A DNA stretch of 64,000 nt from Climacium dendroides (taxonomy: Eukaryota > Streptophyta > Bryopsida > Hypnales > Climaciaceae): the NCBI GenBank assembly GCA_950106755.1, contig OX467087.1, positions 17,860,047 through 17,924,046 on the forward strand, in the 5' to 3' direction. This document shows, piece after piece, positions 1 through 11,876 of the stretch (its first letter is position 1; each line of letters starts with the position of its first letter). The position numbers and the translations under genes are program-made. The notes beneath the pieces were generated by a model. The model was not told the origin of the DNA. It did not search any database and worked only from the letters and a program-made list of their open reading frames with translations.

Positions 1-90
1 GCTTGGTGTTCTCAGAGGGCGCGTCCTGCGCCCCCACAAGGTTCACGAGGTAGCCCAGCGGCTTGTCCTCTGGTCGCGGCGTTGAAGAAC
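1..90 (-). CDS. Kinase-hydrolase gene copy 1, exon 2 (partial, runs off left edge)
   Basis: This is the start of the hydrolase part of kinase-hydrolase copy 1, read leftward off the window. The exon begins at 90 after a TGCAG acceptor. Joined to exon 1 (ending at 803, one base into a codon) it reads on in frame as SSSTPRPEDKPLGYLV. It is closely similar to exon 2 of copy 2 (12178-12481). Where copy 2 has an ATG, this copy has ACG, so translation cannot start here. That fits an internal exon of a fusion gene. The rest of the hydrolase lies outside the window. Confidence 0.75.
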
Positions 91-425
91 CTGCAGCAAG
101 CATTTCACCACACTGATACTACGAATCGGCAATTCCGAACATGCAATCACATAAAAATCTGCAGCGAGCATTTCAGTATACTGATACTAAGAATCGGTAA
201 TTCTGAACAAGCAACCACACAGAATTTGCAGCAAGCAATTCACTATACTGATACTAGGAATCAGCAATTCCGAACATGCAATCACATAAATCTGCAGCCA
301 GCATTTCAGTATAATGATGCTAAGAATCGGCTATCTGGACAAGTAACCACACAGAATCTGCAGCAAGCATTTCACCATACTGATGTTAAGAATCCGCAAT
401 TCCGAACATGCAATCACATTCATAA
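91..425. repeat. 66-68 bp tandem repeat carrying repeated splice acceptors
   Basis: Five related units begin at about 91, 159, 226, 292 and 358. Each starts with a (C/T)TGCAG-type box followed by an AGCATTTCA-like stretch, a CTGATACTA-like stretch and an AATTCCGAAC-like stretch. On the minus strand each box reads as a 3' splice acceptor. Copy 2 of the gene has only one such unit (about 12482-12520), so the array expanded in copy 1. Confidence 0.8.
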
Positions 426-802
426 GCAACCATACAGAATCAGATTGCCAAATTCGGTCACTGACCTGTTTTGGACGTCTGCCTGTTGAAGAGTCGGCTG
501 GTTTGGTGGAAGTTGGGGTCGCGCCCTGAACACATACATCACAAACATGAGCTAGATCGTTCTCGGCCAGTGAAGCCCAAATTGGGCCTCCTGTACTTTT
601 ATGAGGAATTCCTTCTGTCCAATTCAACCCCTTTTAAACCGAAGTATGCAATATTCTTGAAGTATGCCATATTCTTCAAGAGCAGTATAAATCTTGGCCC
701 TATCTGCACTAATATCCTCACATTCAATAAGCGATGCAATTCGTCATGAAAACTCGGGCTAAGCAAATGGAAAGGAAGCAAGTGTTGTAAGGTAATACTT
801 AC
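91..802 (-). other. Intron 1 of kinase-hydrolase copy 1
   Basis: The interval lies between a GTAAGT donor (read on the minus strand, beginning at 802) and a CTGCAG acceptor (ending at 91). The equivalent intron of copy 2 is 12482-13331. The acceptor-proximal half holds a tandem repeat, listed separately. The rest shows nothing recognisable. Plus-strand ORFs here are repeat artefacts. Confidence 0.7.
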
Positions 803-2579
803 TTCTGGCGAAGAGGAACGTGATCCGCAAGAACATCAACCAAAAAGAGCTAGATTTCGGATCCTTGTCCGGGGCCGACGGTTTAAGCAACCGTTTCACC
901 ACACCCTCTCTAGTGGTGAACGTGAAGAGGTCGTGATTCTCGCGAATGATCCCCAGGCTCCGGACCTGCGCAAACCTCACCAGCTTCCACAAATCGGCAA
1001 AGCTGGGCCTGTCCTGCGGCCGGAGCTGCCAGCAATTCGTGATGATGAACTTCAAGTAGTCAGGACAATTCGCTGGGAGCTGCGGCCGCACGCCTTTCTG
1101 GATCCTGGTGTGCAACTCACTCATGCCGTTTGCCTGTTCTTCTTGGAACGGAGGCTGCCCACTGAGCACCTCGTTGCACATGATCCCGAAGCTCCACACA
1201 TCCGCTAACCGAGGAAACTTTGGCGAATCCTTGGGGAACGGGGAATCTTTAACGAAAACTTCTGGCGCTCCGTAAATCTTCGTCCCCACATTTCTCGACA
1301 CCGTGGCGCTCACCATGCTCATGGCCCTGGTGTTCACCAAGCCGAAATCGCCGAGCTTCACACGCACGTAGCCGCGCGCCGCGAGCTCGGGAACCTCCTG
1401 CGGGCTCACGGGTTCCACCAGCACGTTGTTGGGCTTCAAATCGCGGTGCGCGACGTTGCAGTTGTTCAAATGCCACATCGCCTTGGTCACTTGAAGCATC
1501 ACGTCAATCGCGGTGTCTTGCGCCATGGCATTGGTCGCGGGGTTGCGCATGTGCTTCGCCAGATCGGTCTGCAGGAGCTCCATCAGAATGTGCGATTGAG
1601 CGGTCAAGTTAAGCTCCGGGGGGACGGACGCGACGGGAGGCGACGTGGAGCTCCCCATCGCTGTGCTGCTCCCACGGGGCGTGCTGTAGGGCGTGGGTTT
1701 GTCCGGTTTGGACGAGACCGGCGCTTCCCAGTAGCGGAAGAACTGCACGATGTGCGGATGGTGGAAAGCGCTCAAGGTCGTGGCTTCCTTCGCGCATTTG
1801 TAGTTGAGAACTTTCAACGCGCAGTTGCGTCCCAACCATCCCACATTCATCACGGCGCCGAAGCTGCCACTGCCGATGAAACCCGTGAGTTTGTGCTCGT
1901 TGAGGTCCACATTCGCCATGGACTGGACCAGGTCGGTATTCTCCAGCCGTGTCCGGACATGGGTCGCAAGGAGATAGTCGAGGTCACGGGTTTTGCCAGA
2001 ATACGAACTCAGAACATCCCGCACACGCAGGAGCAGCTGCTTCCTGTCCTCGATGAACGCCTCATGCAGCTCATTGTTGGTAGACTTCAACTCCTCCAGC
2101 AGCTTCTGAAAATCCTTCTCCGCCACTTCCAGAAGCTCCTGTTCGATTTTCCCCCCGCTCGTCACCCACGTCACAGACGCGATGGCGATGTCCACCATGG
2201 ACGTCCACCAGCGAAGGTCGAGAAGGATATGCACGATGTCCTCCTTGATCTGGGCGAGCGTCACGGCGGACTCCAGCCACGAAGATTCCACCTCGCAGCA
2301 ACAGCCGCGCAACAGCGTCTCCGCGCGCTTCACCGTGAAATGCAGCTGCCGCAGGGCCTTCCGCCGGATGTCATCGCTGCTGGTAATACCAGTGAGAGAG
2401 GTCGACTTCTCCTTCAGGAATCTCCCGGTGTCGCTCATCATGGACGAGAGGTACTGGCACTGACGCCGGTGCAGTTGCACGCGGCGCCCGGATGCCATCT
2501 CCTGGACGAGCTTGATGGACGACGCAGCCTCCCCGCAGTAGTCCACGTTGAGGTAGCTGTTCGCCATCGCCATCGCCAA
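803..2579 (-). CDS. Kinase-hydrolase gene copy 1, exon 1: helical N-domain plus TKL-like protein kinase
   Basis: This exon encodes a serine/threonine (TKL-like) protein kinase. Residues 1-220 are predicted helical, with Cys and Trp clusters, and resemble the helical-bundle N-termini of plant MLKL-like and PNL-type kinases; that link is tentative. Kinase motifs are GSGSFG (236-241), the ALKVL lysine (K256), HRDLKPNN (H378 to N384), DFG (411-413) and APE (438-440). All catalytic residues are present, so it looks active. A Ser/Pro-rich insert (about 286-322) sits between the N-lobe strands. The open frame runs to 759, but a GTAAGT donor at 802-801 ends the exon at 803 in phase 1, and exon 2 (90-1) continues in frame as a SERAC1-like hydrolase. 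The start is the first of three ATGs in MAMAMAN. The gene is GC-rich against an AT-rich surround. A paralogue lies at 11126-15078. Confidence 0.85.
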
Positions 2580-3235
2580 CCCAATTTCTCAACCCTTCCG
2601 GAAACCCCGCCACCCTAATTGAATCTCATCCGAAGAACCCCGCGTGCACTAGAGATCCACAAATTCCCTACTCGCTCCAATCCTTCACCCCCAGAAGCTC
2701 CAAAAACTCACCATCAAACCTTTACCGACAATTCATTCCCCAACCGCACACCACTCCCGCACAATCGTCCACACCCAGCGTCGTCCCACCTAAACACTCC
2801 CCCAGCAATTCACCCACCAGAAACTCCAATCCAAAGCTTACCACGCATCACCCTACGTGATGGAATCGTCGTGACCTCGGCAAAACGCGCTCCTCACCAG
2901 GAGCAGCAGCCCCATCGTCACAACTGCACCAACACACTCCCAAAGACGACGAAGCCGACAACTACAACGGACACTGAAGGTCTGGGATCCCCCGCCCGGG
3001 CCCTAATGGAAATTGCTGGGGTGCAGCAGATGAGGGATGCAAGTAACAACAAATTGTCGGCAAAGTGTTGAATGGGCCCTTCGTTTCCTCGGCCCACTTG
3101 CTCCTAGTGCTACTGTAGCAACCACGGGCTCCCAGTCAATGATGACGAAGCTAAATAACTAAAGTTCCCGTGAGTTTTACTCCAGTAGTTCAGTTTTCTC
3201 TCTCCCCGACGGAAGCTTCTTGCATTTGCGTCCAC
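2580..3235 (-). promoter_or_regulatory. 5' leader and upstream region of kinase-hydrolase copy 1
   Basis: The stretch is pyrimidine-rich on the plus strand. Bases 2580-2870 are almost identical to 15079-15366 upstream of copy 2, and weaker similarity continues to about 3110-3235. It therefore duplicated with the gene and probably contains the 5' UTR and promoter. No convincing TATA box was identified. The plus-strand 150-aa ORF at 2619-3071 is a low-complexity shadow and is not annotated. Confidence 0.5.
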
Positions 3236-3892
3236 GACTAAACCTTAAGGATCAATGCCCGAACACACGGTGCGAGTGATGAGAGTTGATGAGAGAGTGG
3301 AGTGATGATGTGGGCCGTAGGAAGACTCTGGGGTTCGGTATTCGCGGCGCACGCCCGACTGAAATGCCGAAAGAGAAGCATCCCGGAAGGAAGCGCGTCG
3401 TTCCGGACCAGACAACGAAAGCAAATGGGTGTTCCAGACTTCAAGGGAGTCATTTTCCTACTCTTGGTGGCAAGCCGACTGAAGCCGTGTTGTAGGAAAG
3501 GGGAACCCAAATGCGTCACTGACACCAAAGCGACATATCTTCAATGAATGTACATTCAGTTAATCAATATCTACTTTTATTGAAGAAACGATTTTAGAAT
3601 ATCTATCAAAAAAAAGTCCTTGACTTTTGTAACTTTTGCATAGAATATCCAATTGAAACATTTTTTTTGGTATGTTGAAATCCTCTTTTAGTTGCATACA
3701 AATATTGGAAAATCCCATATTTTTAAAAATGCTTTTGGAAATTTCACAATGTAGGTTCTTTATAAATGATTGGTTATGAATCTTTATCCCAAGGATCCCA
3801 AGAATTTTAGTCAAGCCTATTTCTTAAGATGAACTGGCTACAATTCTTGAGGATTCAAACTTGTTTATTTTTTTTGTCAAAAACAACACAAA
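3236..3892. other. Non-coding, nothing recognised
   Basis: Short overlapping ORFs on both strands at 3238-3547 look like chance frames. The rest is AT-rich with poly-T and poly-A tracts. No gene, RNA or element was supported. Confidence 0.5.
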
Positions 3893-4102
3893 TGTGTCCA
3901 TGTCATTTTCTTCCTAGGACTTATAATTTTGTGTCCATGTCATTTTCTTCCTAGGAATGTCATTTTCTTCCTAGGACTTATAATTTTGTGTCCATGTCAT
4001 TTTCTTCCTAGGAATGTCATTTTCTTCCTAGGACTTATAATTTTGTGTCCATGTCATTTTCTTCCTAGGAATGTCATTTTCTTCCTAGGACTTATAATTT
4101 TT
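3893..4102. repeat. 57-bp tandem repeat, about 3.6 copies
   Basis: Each unit contains two TTTTCTTCCTAGGA boxes, a TGTGTCCATG box and CTTATAATTTT. Three complete 57-bp copies start near 3931, 3988 and 4045 after a partial one. Because 57 is a multiple of three the array creates an artificial plus-strand ORF with a 19-aa repeat. Confidence 0.85.
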
Positions 4103-4994
4103 GAGTGTAAAGATTTATTCCTTGGTCTTCTCAACTTTGGAAGTTCTCATTGGTTGGGAACTTGTTTTCCATGACTTCTCACTTCTAATGTAAAGAGGCC
4201 CTAATAGACCCTACTAGTTTGTGCCACAATTTAGAAGTCACCTATTTTGTGTTATAATGTAAGGTATAAGGTCTATCAAGCAACCATTTACCACTTGAGT
4301 GCATTATAGGGGAGGCAAAATAATTCTTGAAAAATGATTCTATAAAATTTCTATTGAAAGACAATTAGAACTAGCATCTAATAAAAGTCCATTTATATTT
4401 TTTAACCTTTTGGAAATTAGTTATGAATTTTTTAATCTGACTTGAATGTCATAGAGCTCAAAAACATTATATTCACCACTAGTACATTTGAAAGTTCAAC
4501 ATTAGCTCTATAGTCCAACATTAGCTCTATGTAATAGGACACTCTTAGAATTCAGTACTTTATAGACCTCCAATCTTATGTATAGTGTAAAATTCAAATT
4601 TTCAAATGTACCATGATAAAATATAGCCACTACAAAGTAGGACAAATAGTCACATGGCACAAATAAGGTCTTTTACCATTCAAGTGACTTGCGCCTTGCA
4701 ATGCATCTATATTAAGAAAAAAATGGATATAATTATCCTTATATGTCTACATTCATCTACAAAATAATTATTACTTGTGACTTTCATCCAAATGTTGACA
4801 AGTGATCTTCTTTTTATGAGAAGAATCTTGCAATTTTATTTACAATTTTATCTTATCGATTTAGTGTTAAAGTAGCTAGTGCCAATATGAACAAAGATTT
4901 GCCAATTTTTTTGTTGAGATTACAATTAGATGACATGCCTTCTCATGTGGGCCTTGCCTCATACCAAAATTTGTTGTTGCATGGGAATTTTTTT
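4103..4994. other. AT-rich non-coding DNA
   Basis: No ORF, RNA or element boundary could be supported. It ends where the dispersed direct repeat begins. Confidence 0.5.
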
Positions 4995-7900
4995 TAACAA
5001 TTGTTCTTTATTCTAGATTGTATGTGATCTACCCAAGTTAAAGCCATATCATCATCTTCTAGATTCTCACCTTAATTTTGTCTCATTTTTATATGTCAAA
5101 AGAAGTTTTATGCAAATGTGATAAATAGATTTCATTGAGTTTGGAAATAGAATTTAGTATACTTTTTCAACTTATGAGATCCCAAACACATTTTAAAATA
5201 CAACTTTATTGATGGTCACAATGCTATAATGTTATATATAATGTATTTATATATAAATTGGGGGAATATACAACAAGAACAAATGTTGTATAGGTGCTCT
5301 ACTAAATCTAAACATTGGATCACTTGTTGTAAACTTCAAATGGTTCCTTGTGAACTCTTCAATATAACTTAAATTTGGAGATACTTTCATATTGAAGAGC
5401 AAGTAGAGGAAATAGAGAGAGGATAGAAGATAGGATGTTTCAAAAAATAGATTTCTAAATTTGTCTTTGATGATATGGCACTTGTTTGGAGATTTGAAGA
5501 GTTATTAAATCTTTGATTGTAGCTCAGAGTATTCAAAAGTAAATTCTAAGTTGTCACTCTATCATTTAAGGTTCCAAAGGGATAGATTTTTTTAATTTTT
5601 AGTAAATAAATAAATTAATCAAAGATATATAATTACTATGTTACCGGCACTTCTTACACCTATCATGGGCTATGGGCTTGTTCTATGTTGCCATCTTGCA
5701 CCCATTATGAGCTATGCAATATAGGCTTGCAACAATTTTTTTGTTACATGAATACCTTTTTGATCCTAATGAGTGCAACAAAGCCCATAGGTGGTCTCCT
5801 TGTTCATGACGAACTTTGTCATTGCAAAAACAAAGGTTTGATTCATGGCAATTCTTTGGATGTTTTCTTTTTGCAACTTATTAATTTATTTGACATATAC
5901 TTGCCGAATTAAATAGGTTTTATTTAGGCTTTTAAAAGTCTCTTCTATGGAAATTCAATATATTAAGTAATAACTCAATATTTAAATAATAAGTAAATTC
6001 AATATATTAAGTAATAATTAAGTAATATTCAATGACAATTCAATATTGATGCAACATTGCAAAAAATTATTTGTATGAGTTGCAAATAAAGCAATAAGTT
6101 GCAAAAGAAAAAGCTTAATCTATAACCTATAAATATTATGAAATGCCCTTGTAGATTTAATATATATTAAGTAATTAAAATACCCTCAAGAACAAGGAAA
6201 GAATTCCCCTAATTTCGTAGCTTAGTCTAAAGGAAAGAATTGGAGAGGCCTATCAAAATTCAATTGTTCAACTTTAATTGTATACCCATCACTTTCAAAA
6301 CACTTCACTATATAGGCATTACATTATAATGCATTCTAATAGTATCAAATAATATGTATTTTATTGGCAAAACTATACTACAAGGCAATATTTAAGATAA
6401 AATATTTTTGTAAATGTCTTTATTGTTGAAAACAAGTATGGTGTAACCATGGCAAGGGCTCTGTTATAAGTTAATTTATTGACCAATCGAACCTCACACT
6501 CCAACCAAATCCTTATCACATTGTACAATGTGAATGTAATTATAAATAGAATTCTAAAACCAAAGTTGATGCCATAGTTTGTATCCTTTTGGATCATGGT
6601 TGTTCGTCCCAACAAATCAACAACACGAGAAATATGACAAACACGATATGAATTTTATCCCTCATCTATCTAATAAGGTCAAACTTCTTTTTGACTTTTC
6701 AACAAAAATTTTGGCTTACCTGTTAGGCACGTGGCCTCTATGTGGCACGGGGGCATATGCGGGCTTGGACAACCTCGAATACAAGGCGAGTGTAGGTAGG
6801 ACAACCTCGGATGCATTTGGAGGGTGAGTGCAGGTGGACATGGTGTACAAGGACCTATGCTTGTAATCGCCCTATACAAGCATCCACAGTTGTTCCTAAC
6901 TCGCAGTCACCCGATGTTTTGGACCCGTGGTCACCCCACCCTCATTTGTGGTTGTGCCACCCATGGTTCAGGCTTTCTACATAGGATTGCCCGTCGGGTA
7001 GAAAATTTCAAAAATTTGGGTGACCTCGAGTAGGGCAACCGCAAGTCATCATATATGATCAACACTCATCATATACGACATGCGACGTTTGACAAACAAC
7101 TCGACACCAAAACCTGAAAATGTGTTTGACAGAACAACCCTGTCTTGGATAGAGCCAATGAATAATTTTAAGTTGTCCAATGATGGATGATAATCACTAA
7201 ACAATGCCAGAAGGCAACTTTGAAAGAGAAACATTTCAAGAAGCATTTTGTATTGCAGAATACAACATTTTTTTAATACATGAACATTAGATTAAATGCA
7301 AATATTGGCAACATAACAGACTATTTTGTTGTCGACACTATTGAGGCTGGTGCCCTTCTTAACAAGGTATAAAGGGGTGAGCACCTCTCACGCAGAGGTG
7401 TAAATCCTCCACTCATCATTTTGTTAAATCAGAAAGATCTGAGTATTCCGCTGCTCTTGCCCAGTTTATGTATGATCACTGTCTTATAAAAGTAGCCAAA
7501 CGATATGGCGTTTTAGAATCATCTCCATAGTGCAGACATTTGAGGTAGGATGTCGAGACGTAGATCTTACGAAGTTAGATTACACTTTGCACGTTCAAAG
7601 CACCTGCTCCTCACAACGATGACACTCACTTTGAAATGAGCAATAACAACAACCACAGGGAGAACGGGAGGGCCTTACCGGGGGGGTGTTTTTTTGGGGT
7701 ATGTAACTATACCCCTCCAAATTTTCTTATTTAAGAAAATTTGGGGGGGTATAGTTACATACCCCCCCCCCCCGGTATCGCCCTCCCGGTCTTCCTGTAA
7801 ACGCCCAGATCAAATCATTGCAATTACAGTTTGTATGAAAACGAGATACGGTAAAGTCTATTTGCAACTTACGTTGGTTTCATTTCCTTCCACTCCTTCA

Positions 7901-8616
7901 ATACAAGAGTTGATATGTAATAACTCCTCCAACTGTATGTACAATTTCTCGTCAAAGCCAAGAGCTGCTTCTCTTCTCATGTGGGCACTACGACTTGATG
8001 ATAACCACTCTGATTGCAAACAAGGTTGCCTCGAGAAAGTCTTCTAAACCTGGAGTCGAGTAAAACCTCAAGCACTCTCAAGATACTCAGGAAAGCAAGT
8101 ACAAAGTTGGGTGCATGAGCACAAGTGAATTTGTTTACAAAACTCCAACATTCTGCATGACCAAAACTTTGGTTTCAAGCATGTCCTCCATGGCGAACTT
8201 CACGCCTCCCTGAGTCTTTGAGGCCGCCGTAGGGCTGACTATCAATGCGTAGAACAAGCGAATCATTGAGAATCACCCCTCCAACCTGGATGTCCAACAA
8301 TTTTTATGAGATCCGATGGTCCACGAAATGCCTCTCAAGGAGATTGCACAATCGACTAGATGATCCTTGAGAGTCACGAAGCTTAACAGTGTTTTGTGCA
8401 ACACAAGCTGCTCACAATGTTTTGCATAGTTTTCCAATTTAGTACAAGTAGTAGAATTGTTACTACTACTTGCACCCATTAAATTGAATTGAATATCGGT
8501 AGGATCCATGACCAAAACATTTATTCAAACAATTTTAGGACTAGTTGCTTTACATCTAACTACTTTGAAACAACCAATTGAATGTAGTTCCTATTGTTGG
8601 ATTGTTTAATGTTTGT
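4995..8616 (+). repeat. Dispersed direct repeat, copy 1
   Basis: From TTTAACAATTGTTC at about 4995 onward the sequence matches 59395 to the window end in the same orientation, 54 kb away. Similarity continues past 8600, where copy 2 leaves the window. The copies differ by clean insertions. Copy 1 has a 144-bp palindromic element (7655-7798). Copy 2 has elements at 59651-59886, 60075-60692 and 63523-63762. No gene in the unit was recognised; short ORFs at 5685, 6824 and 7694 recur in copy 2 with changes. It may be part of an unidentified large transposon or a segmental duplication. Confidence 0.75.
7655..7798. mobile_element. 144-bp palindromic MITE (foldback)
   Basis: The ends are imperfect inverted repeats starting ACAGGGAGAACGGGAGGG on the left and ACAGGAAGACCGGGAGGG on the reversed right. 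The core (about 7676-7786) is a near-perfect hairpin with runs of G and C around GGTATGTAACTATACCCC. The matching place in copy 2 (near 62907-62925) lacks it. The target-site duplication is not clear. Confidence 0.7.
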
Positions 8617-10204
8617 TGGATTTTTTGGCAAATGAATTGAAAAAAGGGGTTTGGATTCTATTCCCTTGGTATTTTTTAGGCAATTTACTAATTATAAGTA
8701 CATCTTGAAAATCAACCCTCAATCTTATGTTCAAAGGATTTACATTTTAGACAAAGAATTTAAATGGATTGAAGTTCTAGTAAGAAGATTGAAGCCAGAT
8801 TGATTTGTTCTAATAGTAATGGGGAGAAATCAACATCATGTTGACAATTAGTGTCACTACAAAATTTCATATTTTTAGATATCGAATAACATTTTAACTT
8901 ACACTACAATAGTCTAAAATAGCAAGTAGTGTGACTTGGGTAAATTAATGTCACATGTGTTGTTAAAGAAAAATAATTTTGAAGGGACTAGATTTTATAA
9001 GAAAAAATTCAACTTGTATTTAAATTCCAAATGAAACAATATTGACTTTCAAAAATCTCTCATCTTGGACTATTGGTTGCAGATGCAGTGACTAAAGTTT
9101 TTATAAATATTATTGTTAAATAATTTGTTCTATATATTCGTTCATTAACCCTTAAATGATGAGTTGGTCACTGTGGAAATCATTTGTTTGGGTATCATGT
9201 AAATTGTTGGCTTAAAAAAGATTAAAAAAACACTCATTGGAAGACAAACTATTCTAGAAAACCTTCCCTAATCATACAAAATTTGAAGAACGAATAGTTG
9301 CATTTTGTTCCTATATGGATAAATTCTTTATCATTCATCAACCAAAAAAATTCTCCATGTTGTTTATGGATTAATTCGTTTGGCCCATATCCTTATTCTT
9401 CTAATTTGGAAAGAAGGCCACATATATGGGAGGCTAGTTCCCCTAGTTCATTGTTTCTTAAACAAGGCCAACAAATTGCCTACTATGTACACTGATACTA
9501 AGAGGTAGTATGCTCTAAAAGTGACCATTTAAGGGCTAATCCACCTTTTTCTTAGGTTTCGCAGACAAAAATATATTTATATCATTTTTCAAAGAAAGAA
9601 AAATAGACATGGAACTTAACACAAGTGGTTTTGTATTTTTCCAAGAAATTTAAAATTACTTATAAATTTAAAAAAATTTGGGACATAGGCACGTATTTAT
9701 GACCATAGTTGTTCTAAAATCCATCCACTTGTAACTTGTAAAGAGATGTGTGGAAATCAAAGACTATAATTGGTTCTTGCAAAAGAAAAATATTTTTTCC
9801 TCAATGCATTCAATTGTCAAAGTAATCCATTCAAAGATCAGTGGATCACCTCATCTCCATTCTCCCCCTAAAAATAGGGTCGATCTGAAGGAGAAGGTTG
9901 GTTTTATAGCACACTACCTTACAACCCAACAACTATAGATTAATAATTTTGATTCACATGGAATTAAAACTTAAAAGTTGTATAAGTGGAAGAGTATCCA
10001 AGAATACTTAAAATACACAAAAGAATATCCGGATTTAGAATTTGCGAAACAAAAACAAACCACTTGAAAAAACCAACTAGAAGACCAATTGTGGAGACTT
10101 TTTGCAAATTATGCTCAAAACAGAAAAACCACAAAAATGGCATGGAAAACAAATAATGAACCCATCACCTCAATTTCATCAAATCTAAATTTTATTACTA
10201 CTAG
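8617..10204. other. AT-rich non-coding DNA
   Basis: Only short ORFs with no family resemblance occur here (for example 9298-9495 and 9750-9938). No transposon ends were recognised. Confidence 0.5.
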
Positions 10205-10588
10205 AGCACCCCTCCTTACTGAGAGCTTTTTGAAGGTACCAAGAATGTGAACTAGGGATGCATGATCCAGGAGATCTCAATCTCAACGTAACAAACAAAA
10301 CAAAACAAAACAAATGGCCAAATTTAAGATATAGACTAGTGTGCCCTACAATCAAAATAAAAGTAAAAATAATTTTCTAATTTTTTAATTCCTAAAAACT
10401 TCAAAAATCAATAACTTTCTCACCGTAGGTTCAAACACCACAAAACAAAGCCTGTCCACCCCTCCTCACCGAGAGCTTTCCAACAATTCCAAGCACATGA
10501 CTAGGGGATGCACGGTCCAGAAGATCTCAACGTAACAAACAAAACAAAACAAAACAAACAAAACAAATAGCCAAATGTAAGGTATGGA
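10205..10588. repeat. Two direct copies of a ~140-bp sequence
   Basis: Bases about 10205-10345 and 10456-10588 are related. Both contain CACCCCTCCT, a GAGAGCTTT box, a GGGATGCA box, AGATCTCAA and AACGTAACAAACAAAACAAA, ending with an AAATGGCCAAAT-like stretch. The block between them is AT-rich. Confidence 0.7.
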
Positions 10589-11125
10589 TATTACACAGAA
10601 ATCTTCAATTCTCCAACAAATGGCAGCCCTGAGAACCTCCAAGGGCGATGGCGAGAGAGCTTCAAATGCGCGGACCAGACTTCAAACCTCAATTGGAAAT
10701 CACGAACTGAACTCCATTTTGACTCCTCGCACTGAAAACATTGCTTGCAGTCAGCGGCAGTCTTTGGTATCATTCGTGTCGTGTCATTTGAATATCAGTG
10801 ACCGCTCAAATCGTCTCGGTGGCCAAAAAAAAATCGCTCAAATGTGGTCTTCCTGGTCAATTTTCGTACTGAAGACTCTCCTTCTGGTGAACTTTCAAGG
10901 AGGTATTCACGTTCTACACCTTTCCCCTGTTTTTGAAATTCAATATGTGGTTAGGACTTTGAGACTAAGGAATCGCGAGTGTAGGTTAGCAAAACATAAT
11001 TGAACTGCCAGTGAAAATCGCCCATCTGATATGCGATTTGAAATATTCGACTTCTGCACTGCCCGGAAAACATGAAAACACAAATAACCCTGGGCGCTAG
11101 TCACCAGACGTAGCCAATACAAAAT
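10589..11125 (-). other. 3' flank of kinase-hydrolase copy 2
   Basis: This region follows the stop codon of copy 2. Overlapping ORFs on both strands (10584-11122) match nothing recognised. No NB-ARC or LRR coding sequence could be seen here, although bryophyte relatives with these N-termini usually continue into one. A possible donor (GTAAGG, exon edge 11141) just before the stop would allow extension if a downstream exon exists. Confidence 0.4.
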
Positions 11126-11308
11126 CTAGCGCTGCCTTACCTTTCTTCCCTTCAAAACCTCTACAATGAACTCAAAAAGAAACCGGTAAGCAGGGTGCTT
11201 CTTTTCAATAGGTTTGCACGTATCACTGTGATTGGAATCTTTGAGCTCCTCCACTCTGCCTCCACTCGCTTTGAAATCATCCATAGACGCTGGTTGTACA
11301 ATGAATCT
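11126..11308 (-). CDS. Kinase-hydrolase copy 2, exon 4: hydrolase C-terminus
   Basis: This last exon (60 codons plus stop) follows a TTTGTAG acceptor in phase 0. It reads RFIVQPASMDDF at its start and carries KDSNHSDTCKPIEKKHPAY. The latter matches the SERAC1 C-terminal pattern KDHSSVCKP that holds the catalytic histidine (here H844 of the assembled protein). TAG at 11128-11126 ends an 877-residue protein. Confidence 0.75.
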   Translation of the reverse strand, partial: RFIVQPASMDDFKASGGRVEELKDSNHSDTCKPIEKKHPAYRFLFEFIVEVLKGRKVRQR

Positions 11309-11476
11309 CTACAAATGCGCACGAAGGAACCACTTCAGTCGACAGACTTGCAATCTCAAATCGATCGAGCTTTCATCGAATTCAATTTCAATTTCGAATT
11401 TCAAACAGTTCCTCAGGAAAGATCTGAATATCCATCAATAATTGAATGCAAGCAGCGATTGGCTGGCTTCCCTTAC

Positions 11477-11876
11477 CCCTCTGGTCTGGAGGCCCTCGGT
11501 CAATGCCATCAACTTCACGCCTCCATTTATCGTTTCCATGAAGTGCTCGGAAAGCTCCTTCAGTTTGGGAGAAGTTCGACGCAGATCGTTGAAGAGAGTA
11601 GGCGAGTAAGTCAAGCCGCCGAAGACGTGCTTGAGCAGATTCTCACTGGGCACCAGTCCCGTGTAAGGAGGAGCGTAGAAGAAGCATCCAGCCAGGCTTG
11701 CGAGGAAAGCTCTGGAGAGCCTGGCGCGTTTGGCTTCGAAATCGTCTTTCAAGCTGCCAAACGACTCCGCTCTTTTGTTCAGCGCCACCACCAGCTGCTC
11801 GATCACCACGCAACCTAAGCTATGACCCACGAGGGCAATGGGACGGTCCCAGGTATCCCCTCGGTTCCATCGGTCA
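11477..11876 (-). CDS. Kinase-hydrolase copy 2, exon 3: alpha/beta-hydrolase nucleophile elbow
   Basis: The exon starts after a CTGCAG acceptor and ends at a GTAAGG donor. It keeps the frame from exon 2 (phase 2) to exon 4 (phase 0). It encodes RPIALVGHSLGCVVIEQ, a classic G-x-S-x-G nucleophile elbow with serine at residue 703 of the assembled protein. FFYAPPYTGL, LKELSEHFMETINGGVKLMAL and TEGLQTRG follow, in the order expected of SERAC1-like hydrolases. SERAC1-type proteins are serine hydrolases linked to lipid remodelling; the substrate here is unknown. Confidence 0.8.

Noticed and set aside
82..489. 135-aa ORF with repeating NLQQAFHHTD pattern
   Set aside because: It is made by the intron tandem repeat of copy 1; the repeat length differs between units and no homologue is recognised.
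1446..2618. 390-aa plus-strand ORF opposite the kinase exon
   Set aside because: It is antisense to a clear kinase gene, rich in His/Arg/Gln from reversed GC-rich codons, and has no motif. A similar antisense frame appears over copy 2.
3893..4102. CRISPR-like array
   Set aside because: The repeats are contiguous tandem units without unique spacers, in a plant nuclear context.
3929..4174. 81-aa ORF with 19-residue repeats
   Set aside because: It results from a 57-bp DNA repeat that happens to be a multiple of three.
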